DNA from: Ophioderma brevispina
Lineage: Eukaryota > Echinodermata > Ophiuroidea > Amphilepidida > Ophiodermatidae
Reading direction: 5' to 3'
Length of the DNA: 64,000 nucleotides
Assembly: GCA_023653785.1 (NCBI GenBank)
Contig: JAMKCH010079288.1
Span: 1 to 64,000 of the forward strand
Position numbers and translations under genes: made by a program. Below, in pieces: positions 11,241-21,659 of the stretch. Positions within the stretch are counted from its first letter, which is position 1; the number at the start of each line of letters is the position of its first letter. The notes beneath the pieces were generated by a model, which saw only the letters and a list, made by a program, of their open reading frames with translations, searched no databases and was not told where the DNA came from.

Positions 11241-11574
11241 CAACAAATTCAGGTGTATTTGGACCCTAATGTAGGGACCGTTCAAATATATTTGGCCTTC
11301 TCTTACCCCTTAGCTGATATAATATGAGACCCCTGAGTCTTAAAACTTACTTTCCAGAGCTTTGTTCATAAAAATTTCCCACAATGTATCTCTTGTGAGT
11401 CCAAATAGTACAAAGATGTAACATGACCATAATGGTCATGTTTGGAGGTCATCTACATCGGTCAAAAGCAAAGTGCCGTAGCTGGGGGGGGGTATCAAAG
11501 GTGCTGTTCATAGAGTTACTCGTGTCATCCAGGTATTCTATTGTATCCACGAGTTTAGAGCATTCTTCTTGCAT

Positions 11575-12494
11575 GTATAACCCCTAGCAACTTGTGTGGA
11601 GGGATAGAGAGTTAGTGACTACCTAAGTTCCTTTTACCTCCAATCACAAAGCTACTGTGGATTCATGGCCAAGTGATTAAGGTCACAGTTCTTGTAAGCC
11701 TAGCTACTGTAAGCGCTTGTGTGGGAGTATAGCGGGTGAGTGCCTTCGTAATTTTCACATTTTAAAACCTGCCTAATCACAAGCTACCTGTGGATTCCAT
11801 GGCCAATCGATTACGGCACAGTTCTTTGTAAGCCCTAGCTACTGTAAGCCACTACGTGTGGGAGGGAGACTAGTGATTGAGCTATCTAAATTTCACATTT
11901 TAAAACCTAGCTTCCTAATCACTAAGCTCCTGTGGATTCATGGCCAAGTTGATTAGCCACATTTCTTGTAAGCCTAGCTACTGTAGGCAAACTCGATGTG
12001 GAGGGATACTCAGTGAGTGACTACTAAATTTTTCACATTTAAAATAAAACCTGCCTAATTCACAAGCTACTGTGATTTCATGGCCAAGTTGATTAAGGCC
12101 AGGCTTGTAAGCCCTAGCTACTGTAAGCAACTCAGTGTGGAGGGATAGCGAGTGAGTACTACTAAATTTTCACATTTTAAAACCTGCCTACTCACAAAGC
12201 CTGCTATGGATTCAGGTCCCAGATTGATTAAGGCAATTTTCTTGTAAGCCTATCTATGTAAAGCAAACTGTGTGGAGGATAGAGAGTTAGTGATTATCTA
12301 AATTTCACATTTTTTAACCTCCTAATCCCAAAGTTCGGTGGATTCATGGCCAAGCTGATTAGGCCCGTTCTGTGTAAGCCCTAGCTAAACTGTAAGCAAC
12401 TTGGTGGGAGGGACTCGAGAGTTAGTGACTTTACCCCTAAGATTTCATATTTTAACCCCTATCACAAAGCTGCTGTGGATTCATGGTCAGTTTA
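11575..12494 (+). repeat. Tandem array of a ~135 bp monomer, left part (about 7 copies)
   Basis: The unit reads roughly CTACTGTAAGCAACT-GTGTGGAGGGATAGAGAGTGAGTGACTACC-TAATTTCACATTTTAAACCTGCCTAATCACAAAGCTGCTGTGGATTC, then ATGGCCAAGTTGATTAAGGC and ACAGTTCTTGTAAGCC. Copies start near 11652, 11790, 11934, 12077, 12210, 12341 and 12478, so the period is 132-143 bp. Many one- or two-base length differences separate copies. ATGGCCAAGTTGATTAAGGC resembles the A box of type II (Ser/Leu) tRNA genes. I cannot find a convincing B box. The array is cut by the insertion at 12499-13489. Confidence 0.85.
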
Positions 12495-12498
12495 TTAA

Positions 12499-13489
12499 GG
12501 GAAGAGTACACCCTGAGTCACCTTGAGTGCCATTTTAGACTATTTCTAAATTAAAGAGCACATTTTGCTCTTCATCACAATATCTTTTTATATCCCATTC
12601 AAAATCCAAGCGGACATTTCGGTGTCGAAAGTTACTTCAATTCTAGTTTCGCCGACTGATCCATCACTTCCCCTCCAAAACAATAAAAAAACAAAAGAAA
12701 TGGTAGTGCACAATTTCTTTTCTTTTTTTATGTTTTTGCACACCAGCTATGTTTTAATCATTTTCCTTTTAAGAATTCTTAACTTCTTATGGAACATAGC
12801 TAATAGTCTGCCAGTGGTATCATATTTTTGAAAAACAATTCATTTACTTTCTACTTGCTCTCAAAATGCAAATTTATTATAAAATACTTTGCATAATATG
12901 CAATTAAGTGTTTCTTCTAGACCATAAAACAAATATACTGAATGACGCTGTTTTACCAAACTTCCCGGGGTTTTCTCTCAGCCTGAACATTGCAGAAAGC
13001 TCAAACTAAACTATCAGTGTTTATAAAATCATAACATTCTTTAGTGTGCTAACATAGCCCCCCCCCTTTTTTTGGACAGTTGTACCTTTTATTGAAAAAT
13101 ACTATTTTAAAATTCAAACTCTCCAAACATATGATAAAAATTTACACAAAATATTGATATTGTGCATAAAATTTGTGATTTTAGCAATTATCAAATCTCA
13201 AAAACGGGCTCTGTAGCGCACTGCATTAATCTATAAGTATAGTAGAACACAATATGCTCAATTTCCCCCCTACTACATTTTGGTTACGGAGAAAAACCCT
13301 GGGATTTACATGTACCCCCCAAAATGCCAAGATGGCGCCCATTATTAGGCGAATGAGGTGGACCTTTGACCTTGACATTTTATTTTTTCGATATTCTTAT
13401 CTTCACCCAGGTACTAATGACCTCACATGGGATCAAAATAGGATTGCCAATGTTAGATTTTTTATTTTAATGGTGACCGATACTGTCCC
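12499..13489 (+). mobile_element. TTAA-flanked transposon (991 bp) inserted inside the monomer array
   Basis: The array sequence ...TTTATTAA stops at 12498 and resumes at 13490 as TTAAG...CAACAGTTCTTGTAAGCC, exactly where an intact monomer reads GATTAAGGCACAGTTCTTG. TTAA is duplicated on both sides (12495-12498, 13490-13493). The ends are partly inverted: GGGAAGAGTACACC at the left, and GGGACAGTATCGGTCACC as the reverse complement of the right. The interior is AT-rich with one 88-codon frame of no recognisable family, so the element is probably non-autonomous. It contains a CCAAGATGGCGCCC motif shared with other repeats here. Confidence 0.8.
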
Positions 13490-13493
13490 TTAA

Positions 13494-13794
13494 GATGGCA
13501 ACAGTTCTTGTAATCCTGTAGCTACTGTACGGCACTCGTGTGGAGGGATGAGAGTTTAGTGACTACCGAAATTTTCCTATTTTAACCGGCCTAATCACAA
13601 AGCTCTGTGGATTCATGGCCAAGTTGATTAAGGCACAGTTCTTGTAAGCCTTAGCTACTGTACGCAACTGTGTGGAGGAGTAGCGAGTGAGGGATCTATA
13701 TAAATTTCACATTTTAACCTGCCTAATCACAAAGCTCTTGGAATTCATGGCCAAGGTGCTTAAGGCACAGTTTTGTAAGCCCTAGCTACTGTAA
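13494..13794 (+). repeat. Tandem array of the ~135 bp monomer, right part (about 2 copies)
   Basis: Two further units (ATTCATGGCCAAG near 13612 and 13745) continue the array after the insertion. The array ends at CTACTGTAA, directly against the 3' end of the CR1/L2-like retrotransposon. Confidence 0.85.
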
Positions 13795-14666
13795 ATTTCA
13801 TTTCAGTGCACTTTATTTAGGTCAACCAAGAGATTAAAAACACAAAAGATCAAGAGAAACGGATACCATTTCCAATTGTGGTCTTGCGCCTACTGTGGTA
13901 AATACAAGATTACATAAAGGATTGCCCACTATACACTATGGAACATAACCTGTCATTTTAAAGTTAAAAATACATAATAAAATATGGAAAATGAATTGCC
14001 ACACCAAAAAGCAATTAAAAGATAAACTAGGACCAGCCCAGAAAAATTTAACATAATCTTACATTAACCACTTTGTTCCGATTCTTTGAGATGAATTCGG
14101 TAAATGGTTTTTGACTTCCTTTTGAAATCAGAGCCACTGTGATTATGAACTACGGAAGGCAGTTTATTCCAAAATATACAAAGCTTGAAAGCAAATTTTT
14201 GCCCATGAGTAACCCCTGCGAATTTGGAAGGGTCATGACGCCTTTGACCTGGTAGAGTAATTATGGAAATCCACAGCCTTTACACTATCACGAAGATAGG
14301 CTGGGCGTTTACAATTTTAAAATACAAAAACATGATTAATCATAAAATTTGCGAGACTCTAAAAAACAGGAAGCCAGGTAATAATGCAAAATTCCTAGCA
14401 CCAATATGCGATCTAGGGGACAATGTTTAGATGTTCCTGATGATCTTGTTGTGAAAACTGAAGTTTTTGTTGGTCTGAATAGTTAAAGTGAGACCAAATG
14501 AAAAACCATATCGAATGACATTGTATAAGAGCTGAAACTGAAACTTCTTGGTGTACTGATTTAAATACCGACGTTTCTACTGATGAACTTCAGTCTACTG
14601 TTTGCCTTTCCGATTACCTTGTTACACAATTATTTCAACCACTTAATGTTGATCAAGGATCCAGCC

Positions 14667-16368
14667 AGGCGCGGATCATGGGGGGTGCGGGCACCCCCCG
14701 CCCCCGGATTTTTTTTTGAAGGAAACATTCATAGAAGAAAGAAAGAGAGTGGAAATGACAATGAGTTGGCTTACAATTTTGACTAAAAAGCTAGTATCTT
14801 ATCGCTTCAGAAAACATGAAAGGAACATGCATACTGTTCGCCGTTCAGACCGCCTAACTTTGACTCATCCATGCCTTTCTCTGAGTCGGAACATCGACAG
14901 ACTTCCAATTTCTTGACTGCAAATCACTACGAAATTACAAATATAACTGATTTCTTAAAAAATCACATCGATAATCAGACAAAAATGTTAAATATGCCCA
15001 TGGGCATCAATCGGTGGGGAACGAGGGGAACATGAGCAGGTTGATGAGGGGGGGGCCTTACCAATGGAGGATCCGGTGACCGACGCGTCGGCCCTCCCCT
15101 CGTCGGAAAAAATAATGTGACAATGACACTTACTTACGCTGGCAAATACTCTAACACATAAATTTCCATTAAAATTTTCTGCTACCTAGAAGAATTACAG
15201 ACCTGATTTCAGTGCAGTACCTATTTTTGTTTGACGAAAATGACATGATCGTTTCGGAACAATTTTTACTATACTTGCAACGGCCAGCATGTGCACCAAA
15301 GACTTGCCAACTCCATCGAATTTAGAGCTGATCGTTACTATACTTCTCAAAACAAACAAAAATAGGCTTACGTCAACTTTGTGTTATGGTCTTTTCTCCA
15401 AACTAGAATTTTAATGATTCAAAACTTTAAACACGCGGCCAACATGCTTCTTGCTACAAATAAATTTGAAAATTACAAATTTGAGCAAATAAAAATCAAT
15501 AGGTTTGTAATTTTCTTGAAATACTTTCTGAAACACTCCGGACTTATTTACCATTGCTTGTGTTTGTTTTAACATATGGATGCTTGAATGGTCCATTCAA
15601 CATGTTCAATACATGTGAGTGGAGTGGTTGCTTTCAGGTATTAAATACTCAGTCGGTAAACAAACTAAGTTTGATCAATTCATCTGTAGCAGTCCATATT
15701 TACTCAAAGAGTAAAGAATTAGGTGTTGAAAAATTGCTGTGAATAGGCCACATAGAAAATTAGATAGGCCACATAGAAAATTAGATATGCCACATAGAAA
15801 ATTAGATTCACCGTTATGTTTTTTTTATGTACCTGTAGTAACTTTGCATTTATTTTTATTCACAACTTTTAAAGTTGTGTAATTAGCATTGACTTGATTG
15901 CAAACGCTTATTTATTATTTACTTTTTTAGCCTATTTGGTATGATTGTGAAATTTAAAGAGAGCCGGGGTAAGGTTGGGGGGGTAGTAGTAAAGGTTGGG
16001 CGAACACCCCTCTCGCATCCATCCCCGGTGCCGTTTGTGCTATGCAGCCATTCTATCCCATCTCATCTTGACATCTCTCTTGGCACCCCCCTCTAGTCAG
16101 GGGCTGAATCCGCAGCCCAAATATTTGATTTCAGTTTTGGGAGTAATTATAGTATCATGACATTTGAACTTCAGCTCTGAGTGTTTCGCAAGTTTACATC
16201 TCGGACCATACAGGATAGACTCAGTTTTTTTTTTTTTTTGGGGGGGGGGGGTGAACACCCCTCTCGCATCCATCCCCGGCGCCGTGTGTGCTATGCAGCC
16301 ATTCTATCCCATCTCATCTTGACATCTCTCTTGGCACCCCCCTCTAGTCAGGGGCTGAATCCGCCCCT
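14667..16368. mobile_element. 1.7 kb insertion with 9 bp target duplication inside the reverse transcriptase
   Basis: The RT reading is interrupted between GATCCAGCC (14658-14666) and an identical GATCCAGCC (16369-16377). The inserted ends are AGGCGCGGATCATGGGGGG and, in reverse complement, AGGGGCGGATTCAGCCCC, a short terminal inverted repeat. A 9 bp duplication is typical of Mutator-like elements. No transposase frame is recognisable. The insertion itself contains further repeats (15744-15807 and part of 15995-16490). Confidence 0.7.
15744..15807 (+). repeat. Three tandem copies of a 21 bp unit
   Basis: AGGCCACATAGAAAATTAGAT is repeated three times in succession with one change (ATGCCACATAG) in the last copy. 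Confidence 0.9.
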
Positions 16369-16490
16369 GATCCAGCCCAAATATTTGATTTCAGTTTTGG
16401 GAGTAATTATAGTATCATGACATTTGATCTTCAGTTCTGAGTGTTTCGCAAGTTTACATCTCGGACCATACAGGATAGACTCAGTTTTGC
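15995..16490. repeat. Direct duplication of ~240 bp spanning the insertion/RT junction
   Basis: 15995-16223 and 16250-16490 are near-identical, from ACACCCCTCTCGCATCCATC to GGATAGACTCAGTTTT. Each copy holds the right end of the 1.7 kb insertion plus the adjoining RT segment (KYLG to ESILYGP on the - strand). The left copy lacks nine bases (CCCTGATCC) at the junction. A T15/G11 run separates the copies. Confidence 0.85.
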
Positions 16491-16759
16491 CCAGATGAAG
16501 AGACAATTTATTATCAATCAACCATCGTTAACCGCCGCAAGCGCTGAACTGAGTCTATCCTGATGACGGAACTTCCCTATGCGAAACCATCAGAGCCGAG
16601 TCATCAGCGTAAAGAACCAGTTTACAGTCAACAGCAGAAACCATATCGTTGACATAGATAAGGAACCGCAAAGCCCCAATATTGAGCCTTGAAGTCACAC
16701 CAAGGGGGGGGGGGGCACCAGCACTGTTAGCCGCATGCCATTGCAACCCTGAGGCCATG

Positions 16760-17230
16760 GCCCATGAAGCTTTACGTAGAAGATGAAAAATGCGGTACGC
16801 GGGACTACGCGAGATTGATACCTTTAATTTCTGATCCCTGTTATTTTTTATACAATACGTACAAGCTGGAACGACTACTACGGATATGATAGAACTTTAC
16901 TGGAACAAAAATAGAATACGAAGTGCTGCAACACAGGGTAGGAGGGATTAAAAGGGACAAAAAATAGGAAACAAAACCTGTGAGAATTCGGGTTGCGAGT
17001 GCAAAATTTACAAGTTAAAAATGCAACGACAGGAAATACAGGACACTCTTCCTTCAGTGATCGCTTCCATATCAGTGATCGCTCCCGTTCACTCAGCTAG
17101 TGGGAGCCCGCGCGAAGTGCGGGCCTCCCTCTAGTAACACAAAATTGGTGACCATTTCTGTGCTCAAAAAGAAGTTGTAATAAAATCTTGTGTATATCCA
17201 TATTCTCAACTATCTCAAACACTTTCATTA
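16760..17230. other. Unassigned stretch between retrotransposon and fold-back element
   Basis: No gene or repeat shared with other parts of the window was seen. A 20-base imperfect inverted repeat (GGGAGCCCGCGCGAAGTGCGGGCCTCCC) lies near 17103-17132. Confidence 0.4.
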
Positions 17231-17985
17231 TAGGGGAGTATCTACGGAGGGTATATCCGCTGACCCCCCCAGGACTCTACCAAACCAACTTTTTTAGCTT
17301 CATTTATGGTCCTATAACACTTTTGAGATGTTAACAAATAAATTTCCCGGCACTCTGCTCTGGCGATATTCAAGATGGCGTCCCAAATGGCCGCCAAATT
17401 AGGCAAAATTAAAGAAAATTGAGTATTAATATCAAAACATGTAATAAATTCATAAAATAATGTTCGAATATTGCTATCTGGTCATTGGCATTTAAATTCT
17501 AGTATTTGAAGTTTTTACCATATCTTAAAAATCCAAGATGGCGCCCAAAATGGCCGCCAAAATAGGCCAAAGTAAGAAATCAGGTATCTTTTATTTTAAC
17601 AAGTAATAATTCATAATCTTAATTGTTTAGATATAGCTACCTGGTTATTGGCATTTAAATTCTAGTATTTGAAGTTTTTGCCATGTCTTGAAATCCAAGA
17701 TGGCGCCCAAAATGGCCGCCAAAATAGGCCATTAAAGAAAATTGGGTATTTACTATAAAAAAATGTACAACTTGGTGAAAATTAATATTTAGAAACATTG
17801 CCTGTCATTGGTCATTTAAATCTGGTATATGGTTTTTTGCCATATGTAACATCCAGATGCGCCAAAATGGCCGCCAAAATAGGCAAATGTAAAGAAAATT
17901 GCGTATTTATAATACAAACAGTGTAATAAATTGTAAAATTAAAATTTAGGAAAAGCTGCTTGGTCATTGGTATTTCTGGGGAATC
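17231..17985 (+). repeat. Left arm of the fold-back element with ~160 bp tandem subrepeats
   Basis: Subrepeats centred near 17371, 17534, 17696 and 17853 share CCAAGATGGCGCCCAAAATG, GCCGCCAAAATAGGC and CTGGTTATTGGCATTTAAAT. The period is 155-162 bp. Confidence 0.8.
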
Positions 17986-18103
17986 CCTAGAAGCCTCGTT
18001 AACCACCTGCCCTAAGCTAAGGCTACATTATAATTTGGCAACAAAGAAAACAGAGGCTTCTACGCACCCTACTGGTGTCCAGATTTTACCCTTTGACCTG
18101 CAG

Positions 18104-18262
18104 AGATGGCCACAATAGCCATCTGCCCCACCTTTGCCCATACATCTTCGTACATCCTTGGAACATTGTGGAAGGCGATCAACCGGCAGCTCCAGAATTA
18201 GACAAGAAAGCCCCAGAAGACAGCGCCCAAGAAGTGGATGGGAATTGGTACCATGAAGACAT
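18104..18262 (+). CDS. Candidate exon inside the fold-back element
   Basis: The segment lies between a good acceptor (ACCCTTTGACCTGCAG) and a strong donor (GACATG|GTAAGT). It is open for 53 codons after one phase base, ending QEVDGNWYHEDM. The Pro/Ala/Asp/Glu-rich second half (GDQPAAPELDKKAPEDSAQE) looks protein-like. I do not recognise a family. It could be a captured host exon or part of the element's own gene. The overlapping - strand frame is open too, so direction rests on the splice signals alone. Confidence 0.35.
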
Positions 18263-18269
18263 GGTAAGT

Positions 18270-19110
18270 AGTCAATCCGAACTTTACATTTTGCCGTCAA
18301 GCACTTCGGATGACATTGTGATCCAGGGCTTAAGGTGCCGTGTACAACGGGTCTAAGGGCGTATCTGCGTTATGAATAGCTGCTTGGATTTCCCCTGATT
18401 TTCCCAGTACCTGTTTAAGTTACGATTTAAGAGCCCCAGCTCACCAGACACTGACTTCTCAAAGCTTCCCTGACCACTGATCAAGACTGGGAGAAAAACT
18501 GGTTTGAGGAAAATAGATAAGGTTTAATTTTTCGCTAAAAAAACCCCCCGGAGCAAGATGTAAACCATGTCCTTCTGTAAAACAGAGGTTGGCCTCTTCA
18601 ATACAGGGATTGAACCTCTGAATACCTGTGGCCACTGGCCACCGTCAACAAAAAAGCCTTCATCTTGGCCAGGTCCAGGGTATTGAGCTCCGACAAGGGC
18701 TCAAAGTCCTCATGAGGCAAGGTGTTGAAGCAGTAGGAGAGGGGCCATTGTGGAACCAACCACCTACCCAGATGCCTCTCCGCAAACAACCCTTTAATGG
18801 GCAGAGAGGGCCACGCTCAAAGAAACCAGGTGGAGGATCCAGGATTTGAAAAACGTAAAAATTACGCGGGGGCTGAAAAGGTGAAACTTGTCCAAAACGA
18901 CTTCCAAAATGGGCTTGATTTTGCCAGATTTTGCAGAATTTACAGGAGGCGCGCCCCCTCCGCCCCCACCCATGGATCCGCGCCTGGAAAATGTAATAAC
19001 ATCTCTGAAGCGCCATGGTGGACAGCGGCAATGGCAGTTCTAAACACCCTGGGCGTCTTCGAAAGAGCACCCTCAAACTGTTTATACGGCCTAGGTGTGG
19101 TCGTGGCTTT
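18270..19110 (-). pseudogene. Tyrosine recombinase (DIRS/Crypton-like), broken
   Basis: On the - strand, FRTAIAAVHHG (about 19060-19030) is followed, after a short inserted element (18829-18987), by KGLFAERHLGR, VPQWPLSYCFNTLPHEDFEP, LSELNTLDLAKMKAFLLTVA and SGHRYSEVQSLY. Then come GGFFLAKN and, in shifted frames, LNRNLNRYW and KQLFITQ. This order matches the core of eukaryotic tyrosine recombinases: a helix with 'K-AFLL-ASG-R-SE' carrying the first catalytic Arg (here GHRYSE), a 'FLAKN' strand, and the 'CPVRAL-YL' segment. The C-terminal R-H-Y catalytic part is not recognisable. Several frameshifts and an insertion make it inactive. Confidence 0.6.
18829..18987. mobile_element. Short GGATCC-ended element inserted in the recombinase frame
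   Basis: The left end is AGGTGGAGGATCCAGG. The right end in reverse complement is AGGCGCGGATCCATGG. The ends resemble the AGGCGCGGATC end of the 14667-16368 insertion, suggesting one family. It separates two parts of the recombinase domain. Confidence 0.5.
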
Positions 19111-19983
19111 AACATCGTGGTTGAGCACCCCCCCCCCCCACAGGACGATGCGGATGATCAGTCGAGGAAACTGCTGGGGGCTGCCAGCTGGTAACATAGG
19201 CACTCGAAGCAGCACCACAGATAATGTTTTGACTGGGAACACCTTTCAAGTATCTCGGGATAATAGCCACTGGCTGTGTGAAAATGCGTAACCTTTATGT
19301 TTGACCAATCGCCATCATGGCGTTACCGTTACGACGCCTTTCGCTCCCACCTCCCATGTAAAGTAGGTTGGAAGTTAGTATTTCAAATGAGACGCGGAGC
19401 AGAATTCACGTGATGATGACCCACCGGAACATTGGGCCATATAGTATGAGGGAACTAGAACATCACGTCCAATCTAGAGGTGCTGCACCTGCAAGATTTA
19501 TGCCCCGTTCAGCTTGCCCCATAGCAGCAAGTGGAGCGTTACAACGAGGTCAGTTCCTTGTTCCGCCCGTCATTAAGTAGGAGTATAACTGTTTCTTTTG
19601 TCGCTGCCAGACTAAGGGTTGGACAGTCCTTACGAAGGCCGAATAATATCCAAAGTTCCAGCACGTGATGTTCCTGGGTTGGTGTCCACCTGCCTGAATT
19701 GTCAGATGCTGAAATATGCCCCTATCCGAGCTGACGAATTGTCGTCAAGGCAGGGAGGGTGGCTGATGGAAAATAGCCAAAAGTAAGTTGGGCGGATGCA
19801 TCAGCATTCGAGGTCTAAAATGAGCTTCGGAAGAATCGAGATGTGGAGAGCAAAAGGATGAACCAATAGGCAGTATAGACGAGAAGGTAAAATTTGAATC
19901 GCCTAATGTACAGTGAAGCCTACACACGGGAACCCTGCCTATCCGCAGGCTAGCTCACCCAGTATCCAAAACCTCAGCACAAC

Positions 19984-20203
19984 TTGACGGGGCTGGACTT
20001 GGCTATGGATCTATCTCTGCAACTGTTGTCAATCCTGGACCCTTCTGGTACGTGGGGTTTACCTCCCTGTACTGCAGTCAGTGACACCTCCAGAAAAATA
20101 GGGGTGCTGGGAAGTGTCCAAATGGGATATGGCATAGTTGATAACAAATCTGAAAGGCACCACCAAACGGCAAACTTTCCTGGACTTCCGTCTGAGGATA
20201 TCT
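19984..20203 (+). CDS. Candidate second exon fragment inside the fold-back element
   Basis: An open frame ends at the donor-like ATCTACA|GTAAGTG, with C-terminal residues ANFPGLPSEDIYS preceded by VQMGYGIVDNKSERHHQ. An overlapping frame gives GLGYGSISATVVNPGP, so a one-base indel may lie inside. The upstream acceptor is unclear. No family is recognised. I list it because a strong donor after a protein-like open stretch is unusual for transposon spacer DNA. Confidence 0.25.
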
Positions 20204-20249
20204 ACAGTAAGTGTAATATGTATTATTTTACCATTTTACTACGCACTTT

Positions 20250-20952
20250 GCGATGAGCGTACCAATTTTGCAATTTTTACTATTTTGGGCATATTTTTAG
20301 ATTGGCACAAAAAAATTCAAATACTAGAAAGTAAACGCAATAATGAGCAGTTAACTAATCATAATGATCAGTCAACTATATCTAAATGTCACCAACTGTT
20401 GAAATTAATACCTCTTTCTTATTTTGCCACTTGGTGGAATTTTGGCGTTGCCCATCTTGGATACGATATGGATAAAAACACTTCAAATATAGAAATTAAA
20501 TGCCAAGAACAGGCAGCTATATTTAAATATTAATTTTACCATTTTTTTTTTACATGTCTGATATTACAATACCCCCATTTTCTTGAATTTGCATTTTTGG
20601 CGGCAATTTGGTCGCCATCTTGGATTTTTGAATATGGCAAAAACTTCACTATGTACTCAGAATTTACAATGCACAATGCACCACAGACGCTATTTCTAAC
20701 ATTATAATTTTATGGAACTGTATTACATGTTTTGTAGTTTAAATTACCCGAGAAATTTAGTTAATTTTGCCCTATTTTGGCGGCCAGTGACGCCATCTTG
20801 AATATCGCCAGGGTGCCGGGAAATTTATTTTGTTAACATCTCAAAAGTGTTTATAGGACCATATAAACGAAGCTAAAAAAGTGGGTTTGGTAGAGGTCCT
20901 GGGGGGGGCGTGGGGGCGGGGTCAGCGGATACCCTCCGTAGATACTCGCTAC
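20250..20952 (-). repeat. Right arm of the fold-back element
   Basis: This is the inverted counterpart of 17231-17985, with the same terminal block and ~160 bp subrepeats. It ends outward at GGATACCCTCCGTAGATACTC. Confidence 0.8.
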
Positions 20953-21659
20953 AGGCTGCCCACAAAATGTTAACACTTCGGAACACATGCATGTTGTAAA
21001 GAACTAAAGGACGCATGGGGGCGCCGCGGGGGGGAAGGCGCGGAAAGGCGACAAAGACGCGGGTCATGGGCCGTTGAATTTTGCAGGTCCAAGGCGATAT
21101 GTCGAACAACAGCATATGGTCTTTGTCATAAAGGAGAGTATCCAATCCAATTCGGATTGGGTTCCGATTTGCAGTGGTGTATATTTGTAGGTTGGGTGTG
21201 AAACAGATTTTCCCTCAAAATCTCAAAAATTGGTTATTGATTGTGTTATGGATTGGTAATTGAAGCTATTAAAGATATTACCATCCAATGTTTGAACTTC
21301 CATTATTGGTCATAACGTCGTGATCATTGCCCTCTTATGTCAGCAATACTATTATTTTCAAATATTAATCATTCACTTCATTAAGCAGAGTTAGTAGCCA
21401 GGCTATCAAATCGCTCGCTGTTCAAAAATAACCCAGTTTCGTTTGTCATTCCAGCTTCAGTTTAAAAAGCAATCCAGTTATTCCAGCATAACATATCGTA
21501 CAAACAATAAATGGTATAATAACATTATATAAGTAATAATACATAAAGTATCAATTGTTAACTGTACAAAGTTTGAATAGTGATATATATCTAGAACCAG
21601 TAATGGACAAACCCTACATGGCTTATAAATAATTATTGCTGGCCCTGTCAATCCATAAA
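20953..21659. other. AT-rich stretch, nothing recognised
   Basis: No supported gene, array or inverted repeat was found between the fold-back element and the 3' end of the next retrotransposon. Confidence 0.4.

Larger units (their letters stand above)
13795..16700 (-). pseudogene. CR1/L2-like non-LTR retrotransposon, decayed and interrupted
   Basis: Read on the - strand, 16700-16378 gives QGSILG (in a shifted frame), FLIYVNDM, LVLYADDSALMVS (RT catalytic motif), WLIDNKLSLHLGKTESILYG and TEIKYLG. After a 1.7 kb insertion (14667-16368) the sequence continues from 14657 downward with RKANSRLKFISRNV, SALIQCH, PRSHIGARNF and HGQKFAFKLCIFWNKLPS, the usual thumb/C-terminal pattern of CR1/L2 reverse transcriptases. 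The 3' end near 13795 has AAATAAAG and TGAAATGAAAT, as L2-type tails do. The endonuclease half is missing beyond a poly-G run near 16700. Multiple frameshifts make it non-functional. Confidence 0.75.
17231..20952. mobile_element. Long fold-back transposon of ~3.7 kb with ~0.7 kb inverted arms
   Basis: Both ends carry GAGTATCTACGGAGGGTAT followed by CCGCTGACCCC, then CAGGAC-TCTACCAAACC, TTTTTTAGCTTC-TTTAT, CACTTTTGAGATGTTAACAA and TTTCCCGGCAC, in opposite orientation. The arms are about 17231-17985 and 20250-20952. Each arm contains three or four ~160 bp subrepeats with AAGATGGCGCCC-AAATGGCCGCCAA. The 2.3 kb centre holds a decayed tyrosine-recombinase frame on the - strand and two splice-bounded open segments on the + strand. 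The target duplication is not certain. Elements with such arms are called fold-back or long-TIR elements; DIRS-type elements combine inverted ends with a tyrosine recombinase. Confidence 0.75.

Noticed and set aside
11575..13794. CRISPR-like array
   Set aside because: The whole ~135 bp unit repeats, with no unique spacers between short repeats, and the setting is eukaryotic.
18028..18300. 90-codon Cys-rich frame on the - strand
   Set aside because: It could be the C-terminal part of the recombinase, but no catalytic His or Tyr motif is recognisable and the + strand reading has better splice signals.
18590..18625. Possible pol III B box (GAGGTTCAATCC on the - strand)
   Set aside because: It lies within the tyrosine-recombinase reading, with no matching A box or cloverleaf at tRNA spacing.
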